Shown here: piece after piece, positions 1-6,540 of the stretch
Layout of the letters: each line of letters begins with the position of its first letter
Position numbering within the stretch: the stretch's first letter is position 1
Assembly (NCBI GenBank): GCA_023432655.1
Contig: JAEYUK010000223.1
Coordinates: 1-13,335 of the forward strand
From: Pseudomonadota bacterium
GTDB lineage: Bacteria; Bdellovibrionota; Bacteriovoracia; Bacteriovoracales; Bacteriovoracaceae
Length of the DNA: 13,335 nucleotides
Reading direction: 5' to 3'
The notes under the pieces: generated by a model
Told to the model about the DNA's origin: nothing
The model's database searches: none
The model's input: the letters and a program-made list of their open reading frames with translations, nothing else
Translations under genes and position numbers: made by a program

Positions 1-962
1 GTGTAAGTATCAGTGGTTATCATATTGCAGAAGCAGGTGCAAACCCAATCACACAACTTGCATTTACATTGGCTAACGGTTTTACTTATGTTGAATATTA
101 TTTAAGCCGTGGAATGAATATTGATGAGTTCTGTGAAAATCTCTCGTTCTTCTTCTCCAATGGTCTTGATCCGGAGTACACCGTTTTAGGACGAGTCGCT
201 CGTAAGATCTGGGCGGTCACTCTGAAAGAGAAGTACGGCGCTTCTGAGAAGTCGCAAAAACTTAAGTATCATATTCAGACTTCTGGTCGCTCGCTCCATG
301 CTCAGGAAATTGATTTTAACGATATTCGTACGACGCTTCAGGCGTTCCTGGCGCTGTCTGATAACTGTAACTCGCTTCACACCAATGCTTATGATGAAGC
401 GATCACCACTCCGACTGAGGAATCAGTTCGTCGTGCGATGGCGATTCAGCTCATCATTAACCGTGAGTACGGGCTTAATAAGACGGATAACCCGCTTCAA
501 GGCTCATACATTGTGGATGAACTTTCAGAAATCGTGGAAGAAGCGGTTCTCGCTGAGTTTGAGCGCATCTCGGATAAGGGTGGTGTGTTAGGGGCGATGG
601 AATCCATGTATCAGCGTGGGAAAATCCAGGAAGAGTCTCTTTACTATGAAACTCAAAAAGACTCCGGCGAGTTCCCGATTATTGGTGTGAATACTTTCCT
701 TCCGGAAAAACAAGAAGAGTGGAAACCAATTGAACTTTCCCGCGCTTCAGAGGAAGAAAAGAATGATCAGATTGCCCGCTTGAATGCTTTTAAAGAAAGA
801 AATAAGGCAAAATCCGGTGAGTGCTTAACTCGTCTTCGTGACATTGCTTTATCTGGTGGTAATATTTTTGAAGAGCTTCTAACGACGGTTCGTTATTGCA
901 GCTTAGGTGAAATCACCGCCGTTCTTTATGAAGTGGGCGGCAAATACCGTAGGAACATGTAA
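1..962 (+). CDS. icmF: Fused isobutyryl-CoA mutase IcmF, C-terminal part (5' truncated by window edge)
   Basis: IcmF is an adenosylcobalamin-dependent radical enzyme that interconverts isobutyryl-CoA and n-butyryl-CoA. It carries its B12 domain and its G-protein chaperone at the N-terminus, outside this window. The reading frame is open from base 3, so about 319 C-terminal residues are present. They cover the end of the mutase TIM barrel and the C-terminal helical region: [11 protein letters not shown] right at the edge, then the acyl-CoA mutase signature [19 protein letters not shown], then [13 protein letters not shown]. The protein stops at [10 protein letters not shown] with no B12-binding DxHxxG domain behind it, as expected for IcmF and unlike methylmalonyl-CoA mutase MutB. 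The stop TAA shares one base with the ATG of the adenosyltransferase downstream, so the two are probably translated together. A stand-alone mutase large subunit (IcmA-like) is the alternative, and the upstream sequence would decide. Confidence 0.88.
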   Translation, partial: VSISGYHIAEAGANPITQLAFTLANGFTYVEYYLSRGMNIDEFCENLSFFFSNGLDPEYTVLGRVARKIWAVTLKEKYGASEKSQKLKYHIQTSGRSLHAQEIDFNDIRTTLQAFLALSDNCNSLHTNAYDEAITTPTEESVRRAMAIQLIINREYGLNKTDNPLQGSYIVDELSEIVEEAVLAEFERISDKGGVLGAMESMYQRGKIQEESLYYETQKDSGEFPIIGVNTFLPEKQEEWKPIELSRASEEEKNDQIARLNAFKERNKAKSGECLTRLRDIALSGGNIFEELLTTVRYCSLGEITAVLYEVGGKYRRNM

Positions 963-1540
963 TGAAAAAATCCAGGATTTATACGAAGACCGGAGATAAA
1001 GGGGAAACTTCGCTCGTAAGCGGGAACAGAATTTCTAAATCTAATCTTCGTATAGATCTCTATGGAGAACTCGATGAATTAAATTCTCGGGTAGGGGTGT
1101 GTGCCTCGCAATTAGAAGCGGACCTTGAGTTTCAGCAAATTGTAAATTTTCTCCATATCCTTCAGTCGGCGATTTTTGACCTCGGATCAAATCTCGCCTG
1201 CGAAGACGAGAATCGTCTGAAGTATAAACTTCCTCAGTTAACAGAAGAGTTTATCACTGAATTAGAGCAAGAAATTGACCGCTTAGATAGTGAGCTTCTT
1301 CCGCTTAAAACTTTCATTTTGCCGGGTGGCTCAGTGGTTTCGGCCAATATTCATCTGTGCCGGACGAATGCCCGGAAGGTAGAAAGAAAGTTAGTGTATT
1401 TTAATCAAACGGAAGGGGAGCCTCTTCCTGGGAACAGTCTTATTTTCTTAAATCGTCTATCGGATTACTTCTTTGTGCTCGCCCGCTATGTGAATAAAAC
1501 TAAGGGCGTGAATGAGATTCCCTGGATACCACGAAACTAA
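962..1540 (+). CDS. PduO-type cob(I)alamin adenosyltransferase
   Basis: This 192-aa protein should transfer the adenosyl group of ATP to cob(I)alamin, making adenosylcobalamin, the cofactor of the mutase encoded just upstream. Family features are visible in order: the N-terminal nucleotide-binding segment YTKTGDKGETSL (residues 7-18), YGELDELN (34-41), the FILPGGS turn, the helix CRTNARKVER (133-142) with the two conserved arginines R134 and R138, and the C-terminal NRLSDYFFVLARYVN segment. The length is typical of the PduO/MMAB family, and the fold is unlike CobA/BtuR. The start ATG overlaps the mutase stop (TAATG), with AGGA about 7 nt upstream. The stop at 1538-1540 directly abuts the stop of the opposite-strand FHA gene, leaving no room for a terminator. 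Confidence 0.93.
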   Translation: MKKSRIYTKTGDKGETSLVSGNRISKSNLRIDLYGELDELNSRVGVCASQLEADLEFQQIVNFLHILQSAIFDLGSNLACEDENRLKYKLPQLTEEFITELEQEIDRLDSELLPLKTFILPGGSVVSANIHLCRTNARKVERKLVYFNQTEGEPLPGNSLIFLNRLSDYFFVLARYVNKTKGVNEIPWIPRN

Positions 1541-2275
1541 TTACTGATTGAGATATTGCTTTTTAATTCCACTCAGCGTTTCACCAAGCGTGAACTTCGC
1601 CATTTTAAAATTATAAACACTAAACGCCACAACTAAAAATAAAGACAATCCGCCTAGGACCTTCACCTGGGGCAAGAAAGTGATAAAGAAAAGAGGAAGG
1701 ATCGCCGCCATAAAGATTCCCAGAAGATCGATGGCAGAAGCGGTGAGTGAAGTTATTTTTCGACGTTTTCTAATTTCCTGCTTCGAGATTTTGATCTTAC
1801 TTTTAATCTTTTTTCTAAGAGCGATTTCCTGAGCATGGGAGGCCATCTGTGAGGGGTCCTTCTCAGGATGCTTATTCTTCTGGTTTTGAATTCTCGCCCC
1901 GGTAAAATCCGCTTTGAGCGCATAATCGAGGCGCTCTTTTGGCGTTCCTAGAAAGCTTAGTGCTTCTACGTCCTGAGGGGTCATCCTGGCCTCATTAATG
2001 GTAATGAGGGTGTCACCCAAACGGACTTCGTCTCCCACAAACACTTCGGTTTGTTCAATCAGAATTCCATTTAAGTAAGTGCCGTTTTTAGAGTCGAGGT
2101 CCACCAACTCCAGGGCATGACCTTTCATTGTTAGTCGGCAATGTTGGGCACTGGTTTTATGATCTTCCAGTTTTATATCACACTGCCGACTGCGGCCCAC
2201 TACCGCTTTGGAATTAAGAGTGAGCTCATGGTCAGTGGAAACTTTGTTTAAACTGATTTTAAGAATGACTTTCAT
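1541..2275 (-). CDS. FHA-domain protein with C-terminal RDD-like membrane domain
   Basis: This 244-aa protein has two parts. Residues about 1-95 form a forkhead-associated domain, a phosphothreonine-binding module, with the expected G27-R28-S29, S42..H45 and N64-G65-T66 ... N69-G70 residues. A charged, lysine-rich linker follows (about 105-175), then two hydrophobic segments (about 182-202 and 207-225). The ending ASAIDLLG ... FTLGETLSGIKKQYL resembles the RDD family of small membrane proteins. The FHA domain would face the cytoplasm, tethered to the inner membrane. No kinase or phosphatase gene lies in the window, so the partner is unknown. The ATG follows the stop of grxB without a gap, with GGAA just before it, so the two form an operon. 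The FHA assignment is firm; the RDD assignment rests on pattern similarity. Confidence 0.82.
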   Translation of the reverse strand: MKVILKISLNKVSTDHELTLNSKAVVGRSRQCDIKLEDHKTSAQHCRLTMKGHALELVDLDSKNGTYLNGILIEQTEVFVGDEVRLGDTLITINEARMTPQDVEALSFLGTPKERLDYALKADFTGARIQNQKNKHPEKDPSQMASHAQEIALRKKIKSKIKISKQEIRKRRKITSLTASAIDLLGIFMAAILPLFFITFLPQVKVLGGLSLFLVVAFSVYNFKMAKFTLGETLSGIKKQYLNQ

Positions 2276-2905
2276 TTATTTCCAATAGTCTTGGTGATAA
2301 TCGAAGTGGCAGATTCTTTTTACTTCTTGAAGGTAAGAATGAATTTTTTCCGGGAATTGAAATTCCGGAACAACATAGAGGCCCCATAAATGAGAGGCAA
2401 GTAAAATGTCATTCAGACCAAAGGTTTCTGAATGATAAAACGGTTTAAGTTCACTTGAGAGTAAGTTTAAATCGTTCAAAATTTCTTCGATAAATTGGTC
2501 TCTTTTTTTAACTAAATTTTTAAAAGGTCCTCTTTTCTCTTCTTTTTTCTTTTGAAAATAGTGGCGAGAGGTCTCATTAAATTCCGGCGTATAAATCCAA
2601 TAGGGCATCGCCAGATTGTGAACGTTTGCGCCGAGTTTATTTAAAAGCGGATTAATTTCAGTAGGGTCTTGTAACTTTAAGCGATTTTTTTGATCTAAAC
2701 GGTCGATAATATCCAGGCTCTCATTTTGAGCATGCCCGTTAAACTCCATGATTGGGAGCATCTTAGTGCCCGTTAACTTAACAGGAGTAATTTCGTCATC
2801 ATAGGGTAAAACAATGGATTCATAGGGTAACTGCAGGTAGCCTAAGGCCATGCGGACCCGAATACAGAACGGACAGTGGACATAGTGATAGAGTTTTAAT
2901 TCCAT
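2276..2905 (-). CDS. grxB: Glutaredoxin 2 (GrxB)
   Basis: This 209-aa protein matches the GrxB type of glutaredoxin: a thioredoxin-fold N-terminal domain joined to an all-helical, glutathione-transferase-like C-terminal domain. It reduces disulfides and glutathione mixed disulfides in the cytoplasm using glutathione. The redox centre is C11-P-F-C14 (E. coli GrxB has CPYC). The TKMLPIMEFNG segment near residues 47-57 supplies the cis-proline loop, and NESLDIIDRLD follows as in the family. Length is close to the 215 aa of E. coli GrxB. It is the first gene of a minus-strand pair with the FHA protein. A promoter-like TTTACA-N16-TACAAT lies upstream at 2926-2953. No good Shine-Dalgarno sequence precedes the ATG, and the predicted leader is only about 13 nt. 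Confidence 0.9.
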   Translation of the reverse strand: MELKLYHYVHCPFCIRVRMALGYLQLPYESIVLPYDDEITPVKLTGTKMLPIMEFNGHAQNESLDIIDRLDQKNRLKLQDPTEINPLLNKLGANVHNLAMPYWIYTPEFNETSRHYFQKKKEEKRGPFKNLVKKRDQFIEEILNDLNLLSSELKPFYHSETFGLNDILLASHLWGLYVVPEFQFPEKIHSYLQEVKRICHFDYHQDYWK

Positions 2906-2925
2906 GCTACAATGTTAGAGCAATT

Positions 2926-2953
2926 ATTGTAAAAACGAATCTTTAAATGTAAA
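2926..2953 (-). promoter_or_regulatory. Probable grxB promoter
   Basis: Read on the minus strand, TTTACA (2948-2953) is followed after 16 bp by TACAAT (2926-2931), a good match to a housekeeping sigma-70 promoter. The start codon lies 20 nt beyond the -10 box. The divergent Fe-S carrier gene starts only 60 bp away, so its promoter must lie in the same short gap, but I could not pick a convincing one. Confidence 0.5.
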
Positions 2954-2965
2954 AAAGGTTTTATT

Positions 2966-3298
2966 ATGGAATCAATCATTACCATCACTGATAAAGCACT
3001 TGAGCAAATTCAACATATTGCTAAAACCGATAACCCAGAAGGCAACAAAGGGCTGCGTTTAGCGGTAACTGGTGGCGGCTGTTCAGGGCTGTCCTACAAA
3101 ATTGAATTTAGTGATGCTAAAGACAAAGATAATGTGCTGACTTTTGGGGAACTTAAAGTCCTCATTGATCCTAAGTCCGTTATTTATTTGAAAGGGATTG
3201 TCCTGGATTTTAAAGACGGTCTCACGGGCAAAGGTTTTGTTTTTGATAACCCTAATGCCAAAAACACCTGCGGCTGCGGCGAATCTTTTTCTCTTTAA
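2966..3298 (+). CDS. A-type iron-sulfur cluster carrier/insertion protein (ErpA/IscA/HesB family)
   Basis: This 110-aa protein is an A-type carrier that receives Fe-S clusters from the assembly scaffold and hands them to apo-enzymes in the cytoplasm. The three cluster-binding cysteines are in the standard arrangement: C39 in GGGCSGLSYK, and C102 and C104 in NTCGCGESF at the C-terminus. Length and the internal GFVFDNPNA segment also match the family. The sequence does not separate ErpA, IscA and SufA. The ATG at 2966 has AAAGG about 7 nt upstream. No scaffold or cysteine desulfurase gene lies here. Three bases separate it from the YgfZ-family gene downstream, a functionally sensible neighbour because YgfZ also serves Fe-S enzymes. 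Confidence 0.93.
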   Translation: MESIITITDKALEQIQHIAKTDNPEGNKGLRLAVTGGGCSGLSYKIEFSDAKDKDNVLTFGELKVLIDPKSVIYLKGIVLDFKDGLTGKGFVFDNPNAKNTCGCGESFSL

Positions 3299-3301
3299 AA
3301 A

Positions 3302-4822
3302 ATGCTGAATCAATACCGCTATTATAAAGGCGAGTTTCCGGTCACCTTAAGTGAGATTACTTTCACCGGGGATGATGTTGAAGCCTTTCTGCAAAATCAA
3401 TCGACTTACGATATCTCTACTATTCCTGATCAAAGCTTCCAGCTCATAAGTTTTCTGGACCCCCAAGGCCGGGTGGAAAGTTATGGGTGGTTAGTGAAAA
3501 AGAAGGGCCTATATAGTTACCTTATTCCAGAAGCTCTTCTTGCTAATTCTCTTGTTCGCTTAAATAAGTTTCTTATCTCAGAAGACGTGACTTTAAGTGA
3601 ACCCTTGAAGAAGACTTTCTTTTTTATCATCGGACCAGACACTGCCCCGACAAGTGAAGCTGTGTCTGGAATACTCTTTGATGAGAAGGTTTACCTCCAG
3701 GATATCTCCGGGAACCACCCGAAACTTTCTCCAATGGAAGTAGAATTATGGCGGGCCCTGACGGGTTATCCTCGTTTTGATGGACAGGATTTTAAACCAG
3801 AGATCATTAATAATCTGAGGCTCTTTGATTTAAGTTTAAAACAGAATAAAGGCTGTTATCCCGGTCAGGAAACGGTTTCTAAGATCGCTACCCGAAGAGG
3901 TGCGGCCTATAGTCCGGTTTTAATTGAACTAGATACAAAAGCTCATCCAGGAGACATTCATAGTTTTGAGAAAAAAATCGGAACCGCGGATGGTTGTTAT
4001 CTTTGGAACGATAAATATTATCTAACGGTCAGTCTCTTGCGTGACTTTCGAGTGGAAAGAATGAAAATTCAGTTTTCCCTTAATGAGTCTTCCTATGAAG
4101 GGATCGTTCGTTACTATCCTCTGATTTCAGGCAACCCTACCAAGAAAGCTGAAGAGCTTTTTTACGAGGGCACCGATCACTTTAGAAAAGATGAAATGGA
4201 GCTTGCCGAAGAAAAATTTCGGCAGGCGATTAAAATTGATCCGTTGTATGCAGATGCCTATGAAAGTCTGGGTGTTATGCTGGGAAGACTTGAGCGCTTT
4301 GAAGAAGCTCTAGAATTAATGAAAAAGCTCAGTGAGGTCAATCCAAAATCTGTTCTCGCCCACACAAATATGTCTTTATTTCTCATGCGACTCGGAAGAA
4401 TTGAAGAAGCCGAAGAGCATAAGTCTCTAGCGACTGTTAAATCCTTCCAGTCCTTCGGGGACGAAGCTGAACAAAAAGAACAGGAAGAGAAAAGAAAGAA
4501 GGCCGAGCAGGAGGAATGGGAGAAACGTGAGTCAATGTTTCGTCAGGTGCTGGAAATAGATCCGGAAGATGCTCTCGCCAATTATGGATTAGGTTCGATT
4601 GCTGTTGAGAAGGGTCAGTGGGAAGTAGCACGGGGACATCTGGAAGCGGTTTTAAAAAGTGATCCCAAGTACTCTGTTGCTTATCTCGCTTTAGGTCGGG
4701 CCTTAAAAGGTCTGGGACTTCTTAATGAGGCCCGTGCCATCTGGCAGGAGGGGATTAAGGTCGCCGCAGCTAAGGGAGACCTCATGCCCGCCAATCAAAT
4801 GCAGCAGGAACTTAGTTCTTAG
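3302..4822 (+). CDS. ygfZ: YgfZ-family folate-binding Fe-S maintenance protein fused to TPR repeats
   Basis: The N-terminal part (about 1-275) is a YgfZ/GcvT-like domain. It has the diagnostic K183-G-C-Y-P-G-Q-E190 signature with the conserved cysteine C185, and SFLDPQGRVESYGWLV, which corresponds to the tetrahydrofolate-binding N-terminal region. YgfZ is a folate-dependent protein needed for activity of some Fe-S enzymes such as MiaB. The C-terminal part (about 280-506) is foreign to E. coli YgfZ (326 aa). It holds TPR helices, for example EEKFRQAIKIDPLYADAYES, EALELMKKLSEVNPKSVLAH and RQVLEIDPEDALANYGLG. A very charged Glu/Lys helix (about 385-405) interrupts the TPR array. The frame is continuous through the junction with no sign of frameshift. 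It starts 3 bp after the A-type carrier and probably shares its transcript. Its last 11 bp overlap the stop of the convergent HExxH gene. YgfZ assignment is strong; the role of the TPR tail is unknown, presumably protein binding. Confidence 0.87.
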   Translation: MLNQYRYYKGEFPVTLSEITFTGDDVEAFLQNQSTYDISTIPDQSFQLISFLDPQGRVESYGWLVKKKGLYSYLIPEALLANSLVRLNKFLISEDVTLSEPLKKTFFFIIGPDTAPTSEAVSGILFDEKVYLQDISGNHPKLSPMEVELWRALTGYPRFDGQDFKPEIINNLRLFDLSLKQNKGCYPGQETVSKIATRRGAAYSPVLIELDTKAHPGDIHSFEKKIGTADGCYLWNDKYYLTVSLLRDFRVERMKIQFSLNESSYEGIVRYYPLISGNPTKKAEELFYEGTDHFRKDEMELAEEKFRQAIKIDPLYADAYESLGVMLGRLERFEEALELMKKLSEVNPKSVLAHTNMSLFLMRLGRIEEAEEHKSLATVKSFQSFGDEAEQKEQEEKRKKAEQEEWEKRESMFRQVLEIDPEDALANYGLGSIAVEKGQWEVARGHLEAVLKSDPKYSVAYLALGRALKGLGLLNEARAIWQEGIKVAAAKGDLMPANQMQQELSS

Positions 4823-6047
4823 AATAAAGAGTTTCTGCTTTCTTTAAGGTCTTTTTTAGATCCGTTAAATCTTTTCGATGTGCTTTAAGTTTCTTTTCCC
4901 ACAGCGGAATCGCTTTTTTAAATTTATTCAATTCTTTCTGCTGCTCTTGAATGAGCTCCCAGCCAGTTGGGTAAATGAGACCTTTCTTGTGGGCCCATTT
5001 TAGTTCCTGATAGGTGTAATTAAGCATGTAGAATTCTTCACACACTCGCCAGTAAATTTTCTCTTTCTCTAGAGGTGTAAAAGGATAGAGCGTTTCATCC
5101 AGAGTTTTCGCACGGGCAAGATCAGCAAAGAGTTTAAACGCCCAGAAGAAAGTGAAGTAGGCGTGGAAGACCCCTCTTAGTGGTCTCGGAGTTCTTCTCC
5201 AGGGGCTGTAATAGATATTGTCTAGCGGCTCTTCAATTAAAGTTCCGAGATTTAAATAGTAATTTAAATGATGGTGACCATTCTCATGGAGAAGATCATC
5301 CATGAGATCCACAAAGTCTCGGTGATAAAGATTAATCATCGAGTAACCCGGTAAATCCTGATGAGAGTAACTGACGAATTCTTTTTGCTTAATGGGAACG
5401 ATGACTTCAGTGAAGGCGACAAAGCGGTCCCAGGAAGTGGGAGAATACTTTTTGATAATCTTTAGGGCCGTCTCAATCCGATAAGAAAATGACTTCATCT
5501 CTTTTAGGGAATGAGTCATGAGGCGTAAATCTTTCCCACCCAAATGGAGAGTCGTCTCTAACAGGCGACTTATTTTCGTGCCCCTCTTGTATTCACCCAG
5601 AGATGATTGCGGACGATAGGCGGCACCTTCTTTATTGGATTTAAGAATTTGTCTTTCAGCAAAAAGAGTTAAGTGCTTATCAAAATCATTTAAGGTTTCA
5701 AGCGAAGCCTTCCCTAAAGTTTTTCCTTTGTTTAAGCGCTTAAGAAATTGATCTGCAAATTCACTCGCGTTCCATTTCTCAAAAACCAGATCCTCTTGTT
5801 CACCAAAATCATTCTTTCCTAAATCCGGGGATTGCTGCTGGAAAAAGTTAAAATTCTTAAGCTGAGTCAGAAAGAGCCAGTGGAGTGGTGAATACGTTTG
5901 AAGTTCTTCCTGATGAGTTGTTACCCAGCGAGAAATACTTTTTGTCGGCGCCTGTTTCAGGTCCCGAGTTACGAGCTTTAATTGGGATTTATATTTGGTC
6001 TTTAAACGAGACTTTAACTGAGAGTATTTTGCATTTGAGAAATTCAT
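4812..6047 (-). CDS. HExxH-motif protein, resembling the alpha-ketoglutarate-dependent HExxH peptide beta-hydroxylase family
   Basis: This 411-aa soluble protein contains H254-E-N-G-H258, extended to HENGHHH, inside a helical stretch (MDDLLHENGHHHLNYY). It is followed about 25 residues later by YYSPWRRTPRPLRGVFHAYF (279-298). HExxH followed by an SPWR..PRPL.GV.H segment recalls the family once annotated 'HEXXH motif-containing putative peptide modification protein', members of which act as iron/2-oxoglutarate-dependent peptide beta-hydroxylases in RiPP pathways. H295 is a possible further metal ligand. No signal peptide or membrane segment is seen, unlike a secreted metalloprotease. The C-terminus (about 370-411) is a basic, lysine-rich coiled-coil-like helix. 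It is a single-gene unit, and no precursor peptide, radical SAM enzyme or transporter is adjacent. A zinc metallopeptidase is the main alternative. Codons up to the ATG look coding. There is no Shine-Dalgarno sequence, so the message may be leaderless. Confidence 0.65.
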   Translation of the reverse strand: MNFSNAKYSQLKSRLKTKYKSQLKLVTRDLKQAPTKSISRWVTTHQEELQTYSPLHWLFLTQLKNFNFFQQQSPDLGKNDFGEQEDLVFEKWNASEFADQFLKRLNKGKTLGKASLETLNDFDKHLTLFAERQILKSNKEGAAYRPQSSLGEYKRGTKISRLLETTLHLGGKDLRLMTHSLKEMKSFSYRIETALKIIKKYSPTSWDRFVAFTEVIVPIKQKEFVSYSHQDLPGYSMINLYHRDFVDLMDDLLHENGHHHLNYYLNLGTLIEEPLDNIYYSPWRRTPRPLRGVFHAYFTFFWAFKLFADLARAKTLDETLYPFTPLEKEKIYWRVCEEFYMLNYTYQELKWAHKKGLIYPTGWELIQEQQKELNKFKKAIPLWEKKLKAHRKDLTDLKKTLKKAETLYSKN

Positions 6048-6055
6048 AGGGACGG

Positions 6056-6084
6056 ATAGTAACTTAGGTAAAGACGCACTTCAA
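6056..6084 (-). promoter_or_regulatory. Possible promoter of the HExxH gene
   Basis: On the minus strand TTGAAG (6079-6084) is followed after 17 bp by TACTAT (6056-6061), each a 4-of-6 match to sigma-70 consensus. The ATG begins only 8 nt after the -10 box, so transcription would start at or next to the start codon. This agrees with the absence of a Shine-Dalgarno sequence. The match is weak and should be read as a suggestion. Confidence 0.25.
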
Positions 6085-6100
6085 TCCCAAGAAGGGTGAT

Positions 6101-6221
6101 TGGTGTCATATTTCGTTAAATTTTGAAGCCTTAAGAGTTATTTATAGTTCACTTTTAGAAAACTCGAAGGAGAAGGCCATTAGTCTAAGGCTAATCCTAT
6201 CTCCTCAGTGCTATGACACCA
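6101..6221. repeat. Perfect 10-bp inverted repeat bounding a 121-bp intergenic segment
   Basis: TGGTGTCATA at 6101-6110 and its exact reverse complement TATGACACCA at 6212-6221 face each other across 101 bp of the 220-bp gap between the HExxH gene and the toxin-antitoxin pair. The right arm overlaps the candidate -35 box of the toxin-antitoxin promoter. The flanks show no target-site duplication, so an insertion element of MITE type is not demonstrated. Other readings are two copies of a regulator site or the closing stem of a structured RNA. Confidence 0.6.
6168..6205. repeat. Strong imperfect hairpin inside the intergenic inverted repeat
   Basis: Stem arms pair as AGGAGA (6168-6173) with TCTCCT (6200-6205), AGG (6174-6176) with CCT (6196-6198), and ATTAG (6179-6183) with CTAAT (6191-6195). 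That gives 14 base pairs with a small internal bulge and a 7-nt loop. No T-run follows on either strand and no gene ends here, so it does not look like a terminator. Confidence 0.6.
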
Positions 6222-6241
6222 GAATGTCAAAAATTGATAAT
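6213..6241 (+). promoter_or_regulatory. Probable promoter of the toxin-antitoxin pair
   Basis: ATGACA (6213-6218) and GATAAT (6236-6241) are separated by 17 bp and each differs from the sigma-70 consensus at one position. Transcription would begin near 6248, inside the 14-bp palindrome at 6243-6256. A repressor bound at the palindrome would therefore block initiation. Confidence 0.55.
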
Positions 6242-6242
6242 T

Positions 6243-6256
6243 GCACAAATTTGTGC
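6243..6256. promoter_or_regulatory. Palindromic operator candidate of the toxin-antitoxin pair
   Basis: GCACAAATTTGTGC is a perfect 14-bp palindrome. It sits directly downstream of the -10 box, over the expected transcription start, and ends 11 bp before the toxin ATG. The AAGG ribosome binding site follows at 6258-6261. HTH antitoxins of this kind usually repress their own operon through such a site, so it is the natural binding site of the HTH protein at 6537-6944. Confidence 0.6.
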
Positions 6257-6267
6257 TAAGGTGTTAG

Positions 6268-6540
6268 ATGACAAAGATCGAACGATTTATTGTTAAGCAG
6301 ATCAAAGCTGAAAATTATGTTCTAACCATTCATGCCAGAAAAAGGATGAGTGAAAGGTTCATTATGGATAGTGATATCGTGGCCATGGCCAGCAGTCTAA
6401 AGAGCATTTCGAAACAAGAAGGTAACGATACTTATCTACTAAAAGGATTAGACTCCTGGGGCGAATCTCTTAATGCCTCAGTGGCCGTTAGAGAGAATGT
6501 AATAATTGTCACCGTTTTCTATAAAGAGGACATGCTATGA
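6268..6540 (+). CDS. DUF4258-like small protein, probable toxin of a type II toxin-antitoxin pair
   Basis: This 90-aa protein contains LTIHARKRMSERFI (residues 19-32) with the conserved H22, R26, E29 and R30 pattern of the DUF4258 family. The C-terminal half is beta-rich (VRENVIIVTVFYKED), as in small RelE/MqsR-sized toxins. DUF4258 proteins are often encoded just ahead of MqsA/YgiT-type antitoxins, which is the arrangement here. The target is not established from sequence, and RNA cleavage is a guess from the company it keeps. The ATG has AAGG 6 nt upstream. Its stop overlaps the antitoxin start (ATGA). Base composition of sampled lines (about 35-42% GC) is lower than in the flanking YgfZ gene, which fits an acquired cassette. 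Confidence 0.72.
   Translation: MTKIERFIVKQIKAENYVLTIHARKRMSERFIMDSDIVAMASSLKSISKQEGNDTYLLKGLDSWGESLNASVAVRENVIIVTVFYKEDML

Noticed and set aside
2906..2965. Plus-strand promoter for the Fe-S carrier and an Fe-S regulator box
   Set aside because: No pair of -35/-10 hexamers with acceptable spacing and no clear regulator palindrome could be identified in the 60-bp gap.
4437..4631. Minus-strand open frame inside the YgfZ-TPR gene
   Set aside because: It is low-complexity, opposite a well-supported coding frame, and has no ribosome binding site or family resemblance.
6168..6205. Hairpin considered as a transcription terminator
   Set aside because: No gene on either strand ends before it and no T-run follows the stem.
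6224..6259. An 11-codon ORF (MSKIDNCTNLC) ahead of the toxin gene, considered as a leader or precursor peptide for the HExxH protein
   Set aside because: It has no ribosome binding site, it overlaps the promoter and palindrome, and the predicted transcript start lies inside it.
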